From the NCBI RefSeq assembly GCF_031626875.1, contig NZ_JANDMF010000002.1, forward strand, positions 124,001 through 188,000: 64,000 nt of DNA, given 5' to 3'. The position numbers and the translations under genes are program-made. Of the stretch, positions 34,476-43,835 are shown in pieces. The notes beneath the pieces are model-generated. The model saw nothing but the letters and a program-made list of their open reading frames with translations, was not told the origin of the DNA and searched no databases. This stretch comes from Clostridium sp031626875 (GTDB lineage: Bacteria > Bacillota > Clostridia > Clostridiales > Clostridiaceae). How positions within the stretch are numbered: position 1 is the stretch's first letter; every line of letters begins with the position of its first letter.

Positions 34476-36275
34476 TTATTGTTCTATTTTTTCTTCTTTC
34501 TTAACATCAATCTTAATTCCAAGTTCAGAAAGTTGTTTTTCATCAGCTATGTTTGGAGCTTCACTTAAATAGCAGTACGCATTTTGATTTTTAGGGAATG
34601 CTATAACATCCTTAATGTTATCTGTTCCAGCTAAGAACATTATCATTCTATCAAGACCAAATGCTAATCCTCCATGTGGTGGTGGTCCAAATTTAAATGC
34701 TTCTAATAAGAATCCAAATCTTTCCCAAGCCTCTTCTTCTGTAAAGCCTAATGCTTTGAACATTCTTTCTTGAAGATCCATATTATGAATTCTTATAGAT
34801 CCTCCACCTAATTCTTCCCCATTTAAAACTAAATCATAAGCTTTTGATCTTACTTTGCCTGGATCTGTTTCTATCATACCTAAGTCTTCATCCATTGGTG
34901 CTGTAAATGGGTGATGGCAAGCTGTATATCTTTCTTCTTCTTCACTATATTCAAACAATGGGAATTCTGTAACCCAAGTAAACTTAAATTCACTCTTATC
35001 TTTTATTAGCTCATATTTCTTAGCAAGTTCAAGTCTTAATGCCCCTAAACTTTGGAATACTACTGAATTCTTATCTGCAACTATAAGGATTAAATCTCCA
35101 GTTTCTGCTCCCATCTTAGTTATAATATTATTCATATCATCATCATTTAAGAATTTAGCTATAGGTGACTTTATTCCATCTTCTTTTAATTGAATATATG
35201 CTAATCCTTTAGCCTTATATCCTTTAACAAATTCGCCCAATCTATCTATGTCTTTTCTTCCCATAGAAGCCCCACCTTTTAAGCAAAGAGCTCTAATTGA
35301 GCCATTAACTTCTAAGGCTGATTTAAATACCATAAAATCAATATCTTTAACTATCTCAGTTAAATCAGTTATTTCCATACCAAATCTTATATCCGGTTTA
35401 TCTGAACCGTACTTTTCCATAGCTTCCTTAAATGTCATTCTAGGAATAGGAAGTGTAACTTCATGCCCTAAAACTTCTTTAAATACATGGGCTACTAGTT
35501 TTTCATTAATTCCTATTACATCTTCTTCTTCAACAAAGCTCATTTCTAAATCGATTTGAGTAAATTCAGGTTGTCTATTTGCTCTTAAATCCTCATCTCT
35601 AAAGCATTTTGCTATTTGATAATATTTATCAAAACCTGATACCATTAATAATTGTTTAAATATTTGTGGTGATTGAGGTAGTGCATAAAACATTCCTGGA
35701 TAATTTCTTGAAGGTACTAAATAATCTCTTGCTCCTTCTGGTGTAGATTTAGTAAGAGTTGGTGTTTCTACTTCTAAGAATCCGTTATTATCTAAGAAAT
35801 CTCTTACTGCCTTTGATGTTCTATTTCTTATCATAAAGATTTTTTGCATATCTGGCCTTCTTAAATCAAGATATCTATGCTTTAATCTTATTTGCTCTGA
35901 TGCATCTAATCCTTCCTTTATATATATTGGAGGAGTTTCTGATTCTGAAAGAATTTTAACACTTTCACATTTTAATTCAACCATACCAGTTAGCATACTT
36001 TCATTTGGCGATTCACGTTTTACAACTTCTCCTGTTACAGCAATGCAGTATTCCGGTTTAACCGTTTTAGCTTTTTCAAAAGCTTCTGCATTTATCTCTT
36101 CACCAAATACTACTTGCATTATTCCTTCTCTATCTCTAAGGTCTATAAAATTAAGACCTCCTAATTTTCTATTTCTTTGAACCCATCCCATAAGAGTAAT
36201 TTTACTTCCTATATGGCTTTCTCTAGGTTCTCCACAGTACATACTTCTCTTTAAGCCACCTAAAGCTTCTCCCAT
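34476..36275 (-). CDS. aspS: Aspartate--tRNA ligase
   Basis: About 599 residues, bacterial-type AspRS: an OB-fold anticodon domain (LMGWVQRNRKLGGLNFIDLR), the class II catalytic core (HRYLDLRRP, FLEVETPTLTKSTPEGARDY, FRDEDLRANRQPEFTQIDLE), an inserted GAD domain, and motif 3 with GGLAFGLDRM. ATG 36275 is chosen because GGA lies 10 bp upstream; the ATG at 36284 abuts that site. It is the last gene of the run, 20 bp after hemZ. Confidence 0.97.
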   Translation of the reverse strand: MGEALGGLKRSMYCGEPRESHIGSKITLMGWVQRNRKLGGLNFIDLRDREGIMQVVFGEEINAEAFEKAKTVKPEYCIAVTGEVVKRESPNESMLTGMVELKCESVKILSESETPPIYIKEGLDASEQIRLKHRYLDLRRPDMQKIFMIRNRTSKAVRDFLDNNGFLEVETPTLTKSTPEGARDYLVPSRNYPGMFYALPQSPQIFKQLLMVSGFDKYYQIAKCFRDEDLRANRQPEFTQIDLEMSFVEEEDVIGINEKLVAHVFKEVLGHEVTLPIPRMTFKEAMEKYGSDKPDIRFGMEITDLTEIVKDIDFMVFKSALEVNGSIRALCLKGGASMGRKDIDRLGEFVKGYKAKGLAYIQLKEDGIKSPIAKFLNDDDMNNIITKMGAETGDLILIVADKNSVVFQSLGALRLELAKKYELIKDKSEFKFTWVTEFPLFEYSEEEERYTACHHPFTAPMDEDLGMIETDPGKVRSKAYDLVLNGEELGGGSIRIHNMDLQERMFKALGFTEEEAWERFGFLLEAFKFGPPPHGGLAFGLDRMIMFLAGTDNIKDVIAFPKNQNAYCYLSEAPNIADEKQLSELGIKIDVKKEEKIEQ

Positions 36276-36295
36276 TTTAGTCATTCCTTTCTTAA

Positions 36296-37726
36296 TTAAG
36301 TATATAAAGTATCAAGTAATTCTTTTTTACCATCTACCATTTCTTTGATTCTGTTAACATATTCCCTAACATCTTTGACATTTCCAAAACGCTCTATCCT
36401 ATTATCTTTTAAGAATACAGCCTTTGTTACAGCATCTGCACCCAGTGCGATTATAGTCTGCTTATCTTCTATCATTTGGATATTATAAATACATTCCTTA
36501 CCTTCTTTAGCATACCCTAAATTCTCCATATTTCCAACCATATTTTTTTGTCTATACATATAATATGGTTTTAATTTTAGACTTTCAGCTAAATGCTTAC
36601 TTTCAGAATACATCTTCATTACTTCATCTTGACTCTTTAATCCTAAGCCTTTTTTTAAGATAAAATTTTCATACATAATAGACCCTCTTTTTAAAGAAAG
36701 TCCATGTACAGTCAAACTATCTGGTGAAAGTTTTCTAATTTCCTCTGCAGTATGTTTAGCTTCTTCAAGCCCTTCTCCTGGAAGCCCTATTATCATATCC
36801 ATATTAATATCTTCAAATCCTAAGGATTTTGCCATATTAAACTTCTCTATTACATCACTTGAAGTATGATTTCTTCCAATTAGACTTAAAGTCTTATCAT
36901 TCATAGTTTGAGGATTTATACTTATTCTAGAAACATCATACTTTTTCATAGTTTCTAACTTTTTCATAGTTATAGAATCAGGTCTGCCACATTCTACAGT
37001 AAATTCCTTTATCTCTCTTTTGTCTACAAAGGAATTATATATCTTATTCATAATATTTTCAAATTCTTCTTCATCTATTGACGTTGGTGTTCCTCCACCA
37101 AAGTAAACAGTCTCAACTTTTAAGGATTTTTCATCTATATACTTATGTATTTCTTCTATCTCATAGTTGAGAGCTTCTAAATAAGGTGAAACTAATTTCC
37201 TATTCCCACCTATAGGATTTGATGCAAATGAGCAATAAAGACATCTAGTAGGACAAAAAGCCATTCCTATATAAATAGATATAGTTTTCTCATCTTTATT
37301 TACAAATCTATCTTCTGAATTTGCTACATCAATACAAAGCTTTACTTTATCTCCATAAGTAAAATGTTTCTCATAAAAAAATTCTTTGATCTCTTCCTCT
37401 GATTTTCCTTCTCTTAAAAGCTTTAATGCTATTTTTGAAGGTCTAATACCAACTAAAGTTCCCCAAGGATAAGTTTCTTTTGTAATCTTACCTAAAGATT
37501 CAAATATAACTTTTTTTATAGTTTCTTTTATATGTTCATCTTCTTTTACAGAAACTTCATTATGGCATTCTTTATAATCAAAAGTAATTTTATTTAAATC
37601 TATATTAACATAATAATCTCCCTCTAGATCTGAAAACTTAATTTCATCTAGAGGGAAATAAATATTAAACATCTGATATACATCATATCTATATTTAAAG
37701 TCATTTAACTTTATATTTATCTCCAT
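36296..37726 (-). CDS. hemZ: Coproporphyrinogen dehydrogenase-like radical SAM protein
   Basis: A 476-residue radical SAM enzyme with the cluster motif CPTRCLYCSF and the HemN-like segments VYFGGGTPTSI and RISINPQTMND. The N-terminal domain of about 150 residues matches HemZ of Firmicutes. HemZ/HemN enzymes oxidise coproporphyrinogen III anaerobically, but no other haem gene is nearby and true activity is uncertain. It starts 9 bp after the MBL hydrolase stop. Confidence 0.88.
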   Translation of the reverse strand: MEINIKLNDFKYRYDVYQMFNIYFPLDEIKFSDLEGDYYVNIDLNKITFDYKECHNEVSVKEDEHIKETIKKVIFESLGKITKETYPWGTLVGIRPSKIALKLLREGKSEEEIKEFFYEKHFTYGDKVKLCIDVANSEDRFVNKDEKTISIYIGMAFCPTRCLYCSFASNPIGGNRKLVSPYLEALNYEIEEIHKYIDEKSLKVETVYFGGGTPTSIDEEEFENIMNKIYNSFVDKREIKEFTVECGRPDSITMKKLETMKKYDVSRISINPQTMNDKTLSLIGRNHTSSDVIEKFNMAKSLGFEDINMDMIIGLPGEGLEEAKHTAEEIRKLSPDSLTVHGLSLKRGSIMYENFILKKGLGLKSQDEVMKMYSESKHLAESLKLKPYYMYRQKNMVGNMENLGYAKEGKECIYNIQMIEDKQTIIALGADAVTKAVFLKDNRIERFGNVKDVREYVNRIKEMVDGKKELLDTLYT

Positions 37727-37735
37727 TTTTACTCC

Positions 37736-38335
37736 TTAACTTAAAAAAAGATTTCTCTCTTTTTCATATCCTATAGTAGATTTTCCACCATGCCCTGGAT
37801 AAACTTCAATATTATCACCAAGTGGTAATAATTTATTTTTTATGCCACTTACTAACAATTCAAAACTTCCTCCTGGAAAATCAGATCTACCTACTGACCC
37901 TTGGAATAATGTATCTCCTGAAAACAGTTTATCTTCAATTAAGAAACAAACTCCTCCCTCTGTATGACCTGGGGTTGTTATTACCTTAATAGATTTGTTT
38001 GCAAAATTTAATACATCTCCATCATTTAAATTACCATCTGCTTTTCTTAGTGGTCCAAATACTGAACTATCCCTTTTTATCCATTCTTCATCATTTTCAT
38101 TTATATAAAAAGGAACATTGTATTTATCTGCTAAGTACTCAACAGCTCCTACATGATCAAAGTGTCCATGAGTTAATAAAATATATTTAAGCTTTGCACC
38201 TAAATTTTCAATAGCATTTTCTATTGCAGCCCCTTCTGCCCCTGGATCTACTACAACTGCCTCTTTACTTTCTTCATCTACTATAAGGTAGCAATTTTCT
38301 TCAATTGCTCCAACTACTATTGTCTTAATAATCAT
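37736..38335 (-). CDS. MBL-fold metallo-hydrolase (glyoxalase II-like)
   Basis: 199 residues with the metal-binding motif THGHFDHVG, then TPGHTEGGVCF, SGDTLF and YPGHGG, the YcbL/glyoxalase II subgroup. It probably hydrolyses a thioester such as a lactoylglutathione analogue; the substrate is unknown. ATG 38335 is chosen with GAGGTG upstream. It sits between dtd and hemZ in a tight run. Confidence 0.9.
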   Translation of the reverse strand: MIIKTIVVGAIEENCYLIVDEESKEAVVVDPGAEGAAIENAIENLGAKLKYILLTHGHFDHVGAVEYLADKYNVPFYINENDEEWIKRDSSVFGPLRKADGNLNDGDVLNFANKSIKVITTPGHTEGGVCFLIEDKLFSGDTLFQGSVGRSDFPGGSFELLVSGIKNKLLPLGDNIEVYPGHGGKSTIGYEKERNLFLS

Positions 38336-38350
38336 GTTAAGCACCTCACT

Positions 38351-38800
38351 TTAAAATTCTTTTTTACTATCCAACATAATAGTTACAGGACCATCATTTA
38401 TAATGTCTACTACCATATGAGCCCCAAACTCTCCAAATTCAACTTTAAGTCCTGATTCTTTAAGTTTTTCTATAACCTCTTCATAAAGTTTATTAGCTTC
38501 TTCTCCACCCATAGCATTCATAAAATTAGGCCTTCTACCTTTTCTACAGTCTCCATATAAAGTGAACTGTGAAATTACTAGTAACTCACCTTCAACATCT
38601 TGTATAGAAAGATTCAGCTTGTCATTTTCATCTTCAAAAACCCTAAGTCCTAAAATTTTGTCACATATATATTTTGTATCTTCTTTTGTATCTTCTTTAG
38701 AAATTCCAAGAAGAACATTAAATCCCCTTTTTATTTCTCCTATAATCTTATCCTCAACTTTTACACTTGAGGAATTAACTCTTTGTACTATAGCCCTCAT
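38351..38800 (-). CDS. dtd: D-aminoacyl-tRNA deacylase
   Basis: 149 residues with the diagnostic Dtd motifs SQFTLYGD and NDGPVTIML and the start MRAIVQRV. It removes D-amino acids mistakenly charged onto tRNA (also Gly from tRNA-Ala). It starts 13 bp after relA, an arrangement common in Firmicutes. Confidence 0.96.
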   Translation of the reverse strand: MRAIVQRVNSSSVKVEDKIIGEIKRGFNVLLGISKEDTKEDTKYICDKILGLRVFEDENDKLNLSIQDVEGELLVISQFTLYGDCRKGRRPNFMNAMGGEEANKLYEEVIEKLKESGLKVEFGEFGAHMVVDIINDGPVTIMLDSKKEF

Positions 38801-38813
38801 CCATACACATCCT

Positions 38814-41003
38814 TTAATTGTTCATTCTAAATACATCAGTAACACCTTCAAGTCTTCTTATCTTTTTCATAAGCTCTTTAAGTTGTTCTATCGAGTCTAT
38901 CTTCACTTTTATGCTTATTAATGCCTCCTTGCCTTTAGAGGAATTTGCATTTAATGAATTTAAATACAGATTAGAATCTGTTATAACCATTGTAATATCA
39001 GAAAGTATTCCTTTTCTATCCTCTGCTTTAACTCTAATTTCTGCAATATAGGAGGCTCCCTTTTGAGTTCCCCAATTAACTTCTAATACTTTATTAGGGT
39101 CATAGTCAATTAATGATTGTAAATTGCTACAGTCTGTTCTGTGTACAGACACCCCTCTTCCTTTTGTAATATAACCCATTATATCATCTCCTGGAACTGG
39201 GTTACAACATCTTGCAAATCTAACCATGAGATTACTCTCACCTTTAACAGTAATTCCATAATCCTTTGAACTCTTTGCATTTCTTTCTGCCTTTGCAATT
39301 TGTTCTTCTATATATTTATTTTCTGCTTCTGGAGAAGATTTTTCCTTTTCTGCATTAGTTTCTTCTTTTAATCTTGTAATTAAATTAGAAGCATTAATGT
39401 TCCCAAGTCCTATACTTGAATATAAATCTTCTATGTTATGTATATTATATCTTTTTTGAATCTTTTCATATATTTCCCCTTTAGCAATACTAGAAAAATT
39501 TATAGATTGTTTCTTAAGTTCTTTTTCTAAAAGTTCCTTACCTCTATTAATATTTTCATCTTTTTTCGCCTTTTTAAACCAAGCTCTGATTTTACTCTTT
39601 GCTTGATTGCTCTTAGCAATACTAAGCCAGTTCATACTTGGTCCTTTTGATGATGAAGATGTTATTATTTCAACTATTTCACCAGTTTTTAACTTATAAT
39701 CAAGTGGCACTATTTTTCCATTAACTTTAGCTCCAGTACACTTATTTCCTACATCTGTATGTATTCTATACGCAAAATCTATTGGTGTTGACCCACTTCC
39801 TAAATTAATAACCACTCCTTTTGGGGTAAATACAAATACTTCATCAGAAAATAAATCTATCTTGAAACCTTCCATAAATTCTTCTGCATCTGAAGTTTCT
39901 TTCTGCCACTCAAGCATATCTCTTAGCCAAACAAGCTTTTGCTCAAAATTTTGTTCCTTATCTTCACCAGAATCATTACCTTCTTTGTACTTCCAGTGAG
40001 CTGCTATACCATACTCAGCAGTTTTATGCATATCAAAAGTTCTTATTTGTATTTCAAATGTTTTGCCTTGAGAGCCAATAACTGTAGTATGTAATGATTG
40101 GTACATATTTGGTTTTGGCATAGCTATGTAATCCTTAAACCTTCCAGGAATAGGTTTGTAAATAGTATGTACAATTCCTAAAACTCCATAACAATCTTTA
40201 ACAGAGTTTACTAGTATTCTTATAGCTGTTAAATCAAATATCTGTTCAAGACTCTTATTTTTATTAACCATTTTTTTATATATACTGTAAAAATGTTTTG
40301 GTCTTCCATCTATTTCAGAATAGATACCAGAGTCTTCTAAATTCTTTGTGATTTCCTCCATTATATTTTGTATATAACTTTCTCTTTCAACTCTTTTTTC
40401 TGCTATATCATGAACTAATTCATAATATTCTTCCTCATGTAAATATCTAAATGATAAATCTTCAAGCTCCCATTTAATTTTAGACATACCTAGTCTATGA
40501 GCAAGTGGAGCATATATGTCCAATGTTTCTTTAGCTTTTAACTTTTGTTTTTCTTTAGGCATGAACTTTAAAGTTCTTAAATTATGAAGTCTATCAGCTA
40601 ATTTAATTATTATTACTCTGATATCTTTTGCCATTGCTAAAAGCATTTTTCTTACATTATCGGCTTGTTGTTCTTCTTTAGTCTTATATTTTATTTTGCC
40701 AAGTTTAGTTACACCATCCACTAAGCTAGCAACTTCTGGATTAAAAATCTCACTCATTTCTTTATAACTACATGAAGTATCCTCTAAAACATCATGTAGA
40801 AGTCCAGCTATTATGGTATTAGTATCCATACCAAGCTCAGCTAATATTTCAGCAACATCTATAGGATGTATTATATACGGTTCACCTGATTCCCTAAGTT
40901 GTTCCTTATGTGCATCTTCTGCAAACTTATAAGCTTTTTTTACCATTTCAACATCAACATTAATACAATTATCTTCTATTTTTTTTAGCAAGGTATCTAT
41001 CAT
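38814..41003 (-). CDS. relA: Bifunctional (p)ppGpp synthetase/hydrolase
   Basis: 729 residues in the full Rel layout: an HD hydrolase domain (HPIDVAEILAELG, HDVLEDT, RLHNLRTL), a synthetase domain (GRPKHFYSIYKKM, PGRFKDYIAMPKPNMYQSLH), a TGS domain (EVFVFTPKGVVINLGSGSTP), a Cys-containing segment RCCNPVPGDDI, and a C-terminal ACT domain. It makes and degrades the stringent-response alarmone. An upstream hairpin at 41043-41062 may influence its expression. It follows apt, as in many Firmicutes. Confidence 0.97.
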   Translation of the reverse strand: MIDTLLKKIEDNCINVDVEMVKKAYKFAEDAHKEQLRESGEPYIIHPIDVAEILAELGMDTNTIIAGLLHDVLEDTSCSYKEMSEIFNPEVASLVDGVTKLGKIKYKTKEEQQADNVRKMLLAMAKDIRVIIIKLADRLHNLRTLKFMPKEKQKLKAKETLDIYAPLAHRLGMSKIKWELEDLSFRYLHEEEYYELVHDIAEKRVERESYIQNIMEEITKNLEDSGIYSEIDGRPKHFYSIYKKMVNKNKSLEQIFDLTAIRILVNSVKDCYGVLGIVHTIYKPIPGRFKDYIAMPKPNMYQSLHTTVIGSQGKTFEIQIRTFDMHKTAEYGIAAHWKYKEGNDSGEDKEQNFEQKLVWLRDMLEWQKETSDAEEFMEGFKIDLFSDEVFVFTPKGVVINLGSGSTPIDFAYRIHTDVGNKCTGAKVNGKIVPLDYKLKTGEIVEIITSSSSKGPSMNWLSIAKSNQAKSKIRAWFKKAKKDENINRGKELLEKELKKQSINFSSIAKGEIYEKIQKRYNIHNIEDLYSSIGLGNINASNLITRLKEETNAEKEKSSPEAENKYIEEQIAKAERNAKSSKDYGITVKGESNLMVRFARCCNPVPGDDIMGYITKGRGVSVHRTDCSNLQSLIDYDPNKVLEVNWGTQKGASYIAEIRVKAEDRKGILSDITMVITDSNLYLNSLNANSSKGKEALISIKVKIDSIEQLKELMKKIRRLEGVTDVFRMNN

Positions 41004-41042
41004 AAGGATAATCTCTCCTAAACATTATTTTCTAAAATCAAA

Positions 41043-41062
41043 GGCTGGTCTTTAAACCAGCC
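41043..41062 (-). terminator. GC-rich hairpin in the relA leader
   Basis: GGCTGGT (41043-41049), loop CTTTAA and ACCAGCC (41056-41062) form a 7-bp stem about 40 bp upstream of the relA ATG. On the minus strand it is followed by TTTGATTTT. It may act as a weak attenuator or as a backup terminator for apt. Confidence 0.5.
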
Positions 41063-41210
41063 ACCTATAAAAAATATTATATAATATTATTTTTCTATTT
41101 TCAACAATCTTTCTTTGGATTTACATCTATTAGTTCTTATAGCAATAATTTTACTACATTCTTTAAACTTTATCATGCTTTCATTTCACAAACTAATGTT
41201 GAAAAAATTC

Positions 41211-41241
41211 AAAAAAAGAAACCCTTTGTATAGAGTTTCTC
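41211..41241 (-). terminator. Terminator after apt
   Basis: On the minus strand AGAAACTC pairs with GGGTTTCT (one G-U pair) and is followed by a run of seven T. It lies just past the apt stop, so relA probably has its own promoter or depends on read-through. Confidence 0.75.
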
Positions 41242-41254
41242 TTAAACATCTTTA

Positions 41255-41773
41255 CTATACTTCATAATCAACCAATGAAAGTATATCATATCCTTCTAAC
41301 TTGTCTCTTCCTTTTAATTCAGTTAATTCAATAGCAAAGTCAAGAGATACAACTTCTCCGCCAACACTTTCTACAAGTTTTGCAACTGCTTCTATTGTTC
41401 CACCTGTAGCTAATAGATCATCTACTATAGCAACTTTTTGTCCTTTTTTAATTGCATCTTTGTGAATTTCTAGAGTATCTGTTCCATATTCTAAGCCATA
41501 ATTAACTGAAACTGTTTCACTTGGTAGTTTACCTTTTTTTCTTACTGGTACAAACCCTACCCCTAATGCATATGCAACAGGAACTCCAAAAATAAATCCT
41601 CTTGCTTCTGGTCCAACTATCAAATCTACTTCTTTATCCTTTAAGTGTTCAACAATTTTATCAATTGAAGCTTTAAGTGCTTCTCCATCACCTATTAGTG
41701 TAGTTATGTCTTTAAAACTAATTCCTTCCTTCGGAAAGTCCTCAATCACTCTGATTTTATCTTTTAAATTCAT
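41255..41773 (-). CDS. apt: Adenine phosphoribosyltransferase
   Basis: 172 residues, standard Apt length, with the PRPP loop VAIVDDLLATGGTIEA and the N-terminal segments IRVIEDFPKEGISFKDIT and GPEARGFIFG. It salvages adenine to AMP with PRPP. It lies between the RecJ-derived gene and relA, the usual Firmicutes order recJ-apt-relA. Confidence 0.97.
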   Translation of the reverse strand: MNLKDKIRVIEDFPKEGISFKDITTLIGDGEALKASIDKIVEHLKDKEVDLIVGPEARGFIFGVPVAYALGVGFVPVRKKGKLPSETVSVNYGLEYGTDTLEIHKDAIKKGQKVAIVDDLLATGGTIEAVAKLVESVGGEVVSLDFAIELTELKGRDKLEGYDILSLVDYEV

Positions 41774-41831
41774 ACTTACTCCTCCAAAATAATTATTATA
41801 TATGTATGTATTTATTTATGTATTGCACCAA

Positions 41832-42686
41832 TTATACTGGCACTTTTAATTTGTTTAAGTATTTTGCTATCTGTTTAGCCCTATACTCATCTCCAGTAGT
41901 TAATAGTTCAAGAACTATTCTAGCATTGCTAACTACTCCTACTGTATTAACAGTTGGAGTGATAAGTTCTATAATATTAACAATATCTTCATCATTCAAT
42001 TCTTTAATCTGATCTAAATTAATTATTGCCCTTAATCCATGATTATTTGTATTAACTAAAAACTTTTTGCCTTCTCTGTATATTACTCCATTTTCGCCTC
42101 TTAAACTAACCTTTGCACATTGTCCACCTATAAGTATTAAATCTAAATATTTATTTATATTCTTCATGTTATAGGATATTGCAATAGCTTGCATTACTTT
42201 AAAAGTCAACGCACTTAAAGACAGGTTTTTGTACCTATATTCACAGCCCTTCTGCTTAGGATTAATATAGACATAATTTCTTTCCCTCACTGTTTTTTTA
42301 TTTTCTACAACAATTAAATCTATATTTAAATCTCGCAAAAGTCTTTCTTCCTTTTGTGATTTTAAATCTACTCCTAATGTTATTAGTAGGTCAGCTCCTA
42401 GGAAATCAATACCTTCTCGAATATCATTACAATCTATTGAATTACGTATCTCCCCTCCCTCATGTATAAGATATTCAACATCTGCATTTAAATATCTTAA
42501 AATCAGGCTCAATGATGCTACTGAACATATAGCATCTACTGAAGAGTTTCCATAAACCACTATTTTTTTTCTATTGTTTATTGCGTAGACAAGTTTCTCA
42601 ATAGCTCCATTCATATGTCTAAGTAGAAAGGGATTATATCCAGTTATGTAATTAGGACAATAAATACTCTCCCAAAATTTACGCAT
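41832..42686 (-). CDS. RecJ-derived DHH-family pseudoenzyme
   Basis: 284 residues that follow the N-terminal core of RecJ exonuclease (YNPFLLRHMNGAIEKLV, YVYINPKQKGCEYRYKNLSL, LDLILIGGQCAKVSL, NNHGLRAII), but the catalytic motifs are gone. DYDVDG is NSSVDA (residues 47-52), VDCG is not conserved, and DHH reads ENK. The usual C-terminal DHHA1 and OB domains are absent, about half the normal length. It holds recJ's usual place before apt. The frame is intact with a good start, so it is probably expressed as a non-catalytic protein rather than a fresh pseudogene. Confidence 0.82.
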   Translation of the reverse strand: MRKFWESIYCPNYITGYNPFLLRHMNGAIEKLVYAINNRKKIVVYGNSSVDAICSVASLSLILRYLNADVEYLIHEGGEIRNSIDCNDIREGIDFLGADLLITLGVDLKSQKEERLLRDLNIDLIVVENKKTVRERNYVYINPKQKGCEYRYKNLSLSALTFKVMQAIAISYNMKNINKYLDLILIGGQCAKVSLRGENGVIYREGKKFLVNTNNHGLRAIINLDQIKELNDEDIVNIIELITPTVNTVGVVSNARIVLELLTTGDEYRAKQIAKYLNKLKVPV

Positions 42687-42914
42687 TACTTACTCCTCCA
42701 TAAATAAGAAAACATTTATATTATAGTGTATATTGCCTATAATAGCAAACGATTTTCATGGTTTTTATAAACAATTTTCAATACATACTATGTATTGTGT
42801 CATTTAACTTTTACTACCTATATATAGTATTGCTTTATATACAACAGTCATACACTTTTATAGAAAAAATTTCATTTTTTAGTTATTTTTCTTACTTATT
42901 TTCCATCTTTGAAT

Positions 42915-42942
42915 GAAAAAAGAGTAGAATTTAAATCTACCC
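42915..42942 (-). terminator. Terminator after secF
   Basis: On the minus strand GGGTAGA and TCTACTC pair (one G-U) and are followed by TTTTTTC. It lies 16 bp past the secF stop and closes the ruvA-to-secF run. Confidence 0.8.
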
Positions 42943-42957
42943 TTAATTCACAATAAA

Positions 42958-43830
42958 CTATTCAGTCACAGTTTTAGTATTTTTATTCATCTTTTTCTTT
43001 AAGATAACCCAAATTGGTGATGCTATGAAAATTGATGAATATGCTCCTGCTACTATACCAATTACTAGTGGCATAGCAAAATCTCTTACTGAAGGTACTA
43101 ATACATTTAAAGCTATAATTGTAAGTAATGTAGCTAAAGTTGTATTAATTGACCTTTCAATAGTTTGTGTTAAACTTGTATCTGCAATCTCTACAACATC
43201 TTTTCTTCTATTTTTCTTAGAAAGTTCTCTAATCCTATCAAATACAACTATTGTATCATTCATTGAGTAACCAACTATAGTAAGCATTGCAGCTATAAAT
43301 GGTGTATTAATCGGAATGTTAAACACCGCATAAACACTTAATGTTATTAATACATCATGTGCTAATGCTACAACTGAAGCTATACCAAACTTAAATTCAA
43401 ATCTAATAGCTATGTAAATAAGCATTGCTATTAATGCTATCCCTAATGAAACTATAGAATTCTTCTTTAAATCATTCCCTACAGAAGCTCCAATTTCACT
43501 TTGTGATAATAGAGCATTATCTTCAAGTTGATACTTTTCTTTAAGATCATTTACTAAATCACTAACATGTTGACTGTTTAAATCACTTGATTTAACTTCA
43601 TATTTGTTTCCATCTATAACATTAGTAACTGCATCTGCTGCATATTTTTTAGTAATTCCATCTACTTCATCTTTATTAAAATCATCTTTTAATTGGATTT
43701 GTATTACAGTACCACCTTTAAAGTCTATACCAAAATTCAATCCTTTAAAAACCATAAACCCTATCCCTATTAATATTATAATAGCGGATATAGTAAACCA
43801 AATTTTTCTTTTTTCTACTATTCTAAGCAT
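42958..43830 (-). CDS. secF: Protein translocase subunit SecF
   Basis: 290 residues. The first membrane helix is followed by the conserved FKGLNFGIDFKGGT of SecF, then the five-helix RND-type bundle with YSMNDTIVVFDRIRE. Together with SecD and YajC it uses the proton gradient to help SecYEG protein export. It starts 5 bp after secD. Confidence 0.97.
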   Translation of the reverse strand: MLRIVEKRKIWFTISAIIILIGIGFMVFKGLNFGIDFKGGTVIQIQLKDDFNKDEVDGITKKYAADAVTNVIDGNKYEVKSSDLNSQHVSDLVNDLKEKYQLEDNALLSQSEIGASVGNDLKKNSIVSLGIALIAMLIYIAIRFEFKFGIASVVALAHDVLITLSVYAVFNIPINTPFIAAMLTIVGYSMNDTIVVFDRIRELSKKNRRKDVVEIADTSLTQTIERSINTTLATLLTIIALNVLVPSVRDFAMPLVIGIVAGAYSSIFIASPIWVILKKKMNKNTKTVTE

Positions 43831-43835
43831 AAACT

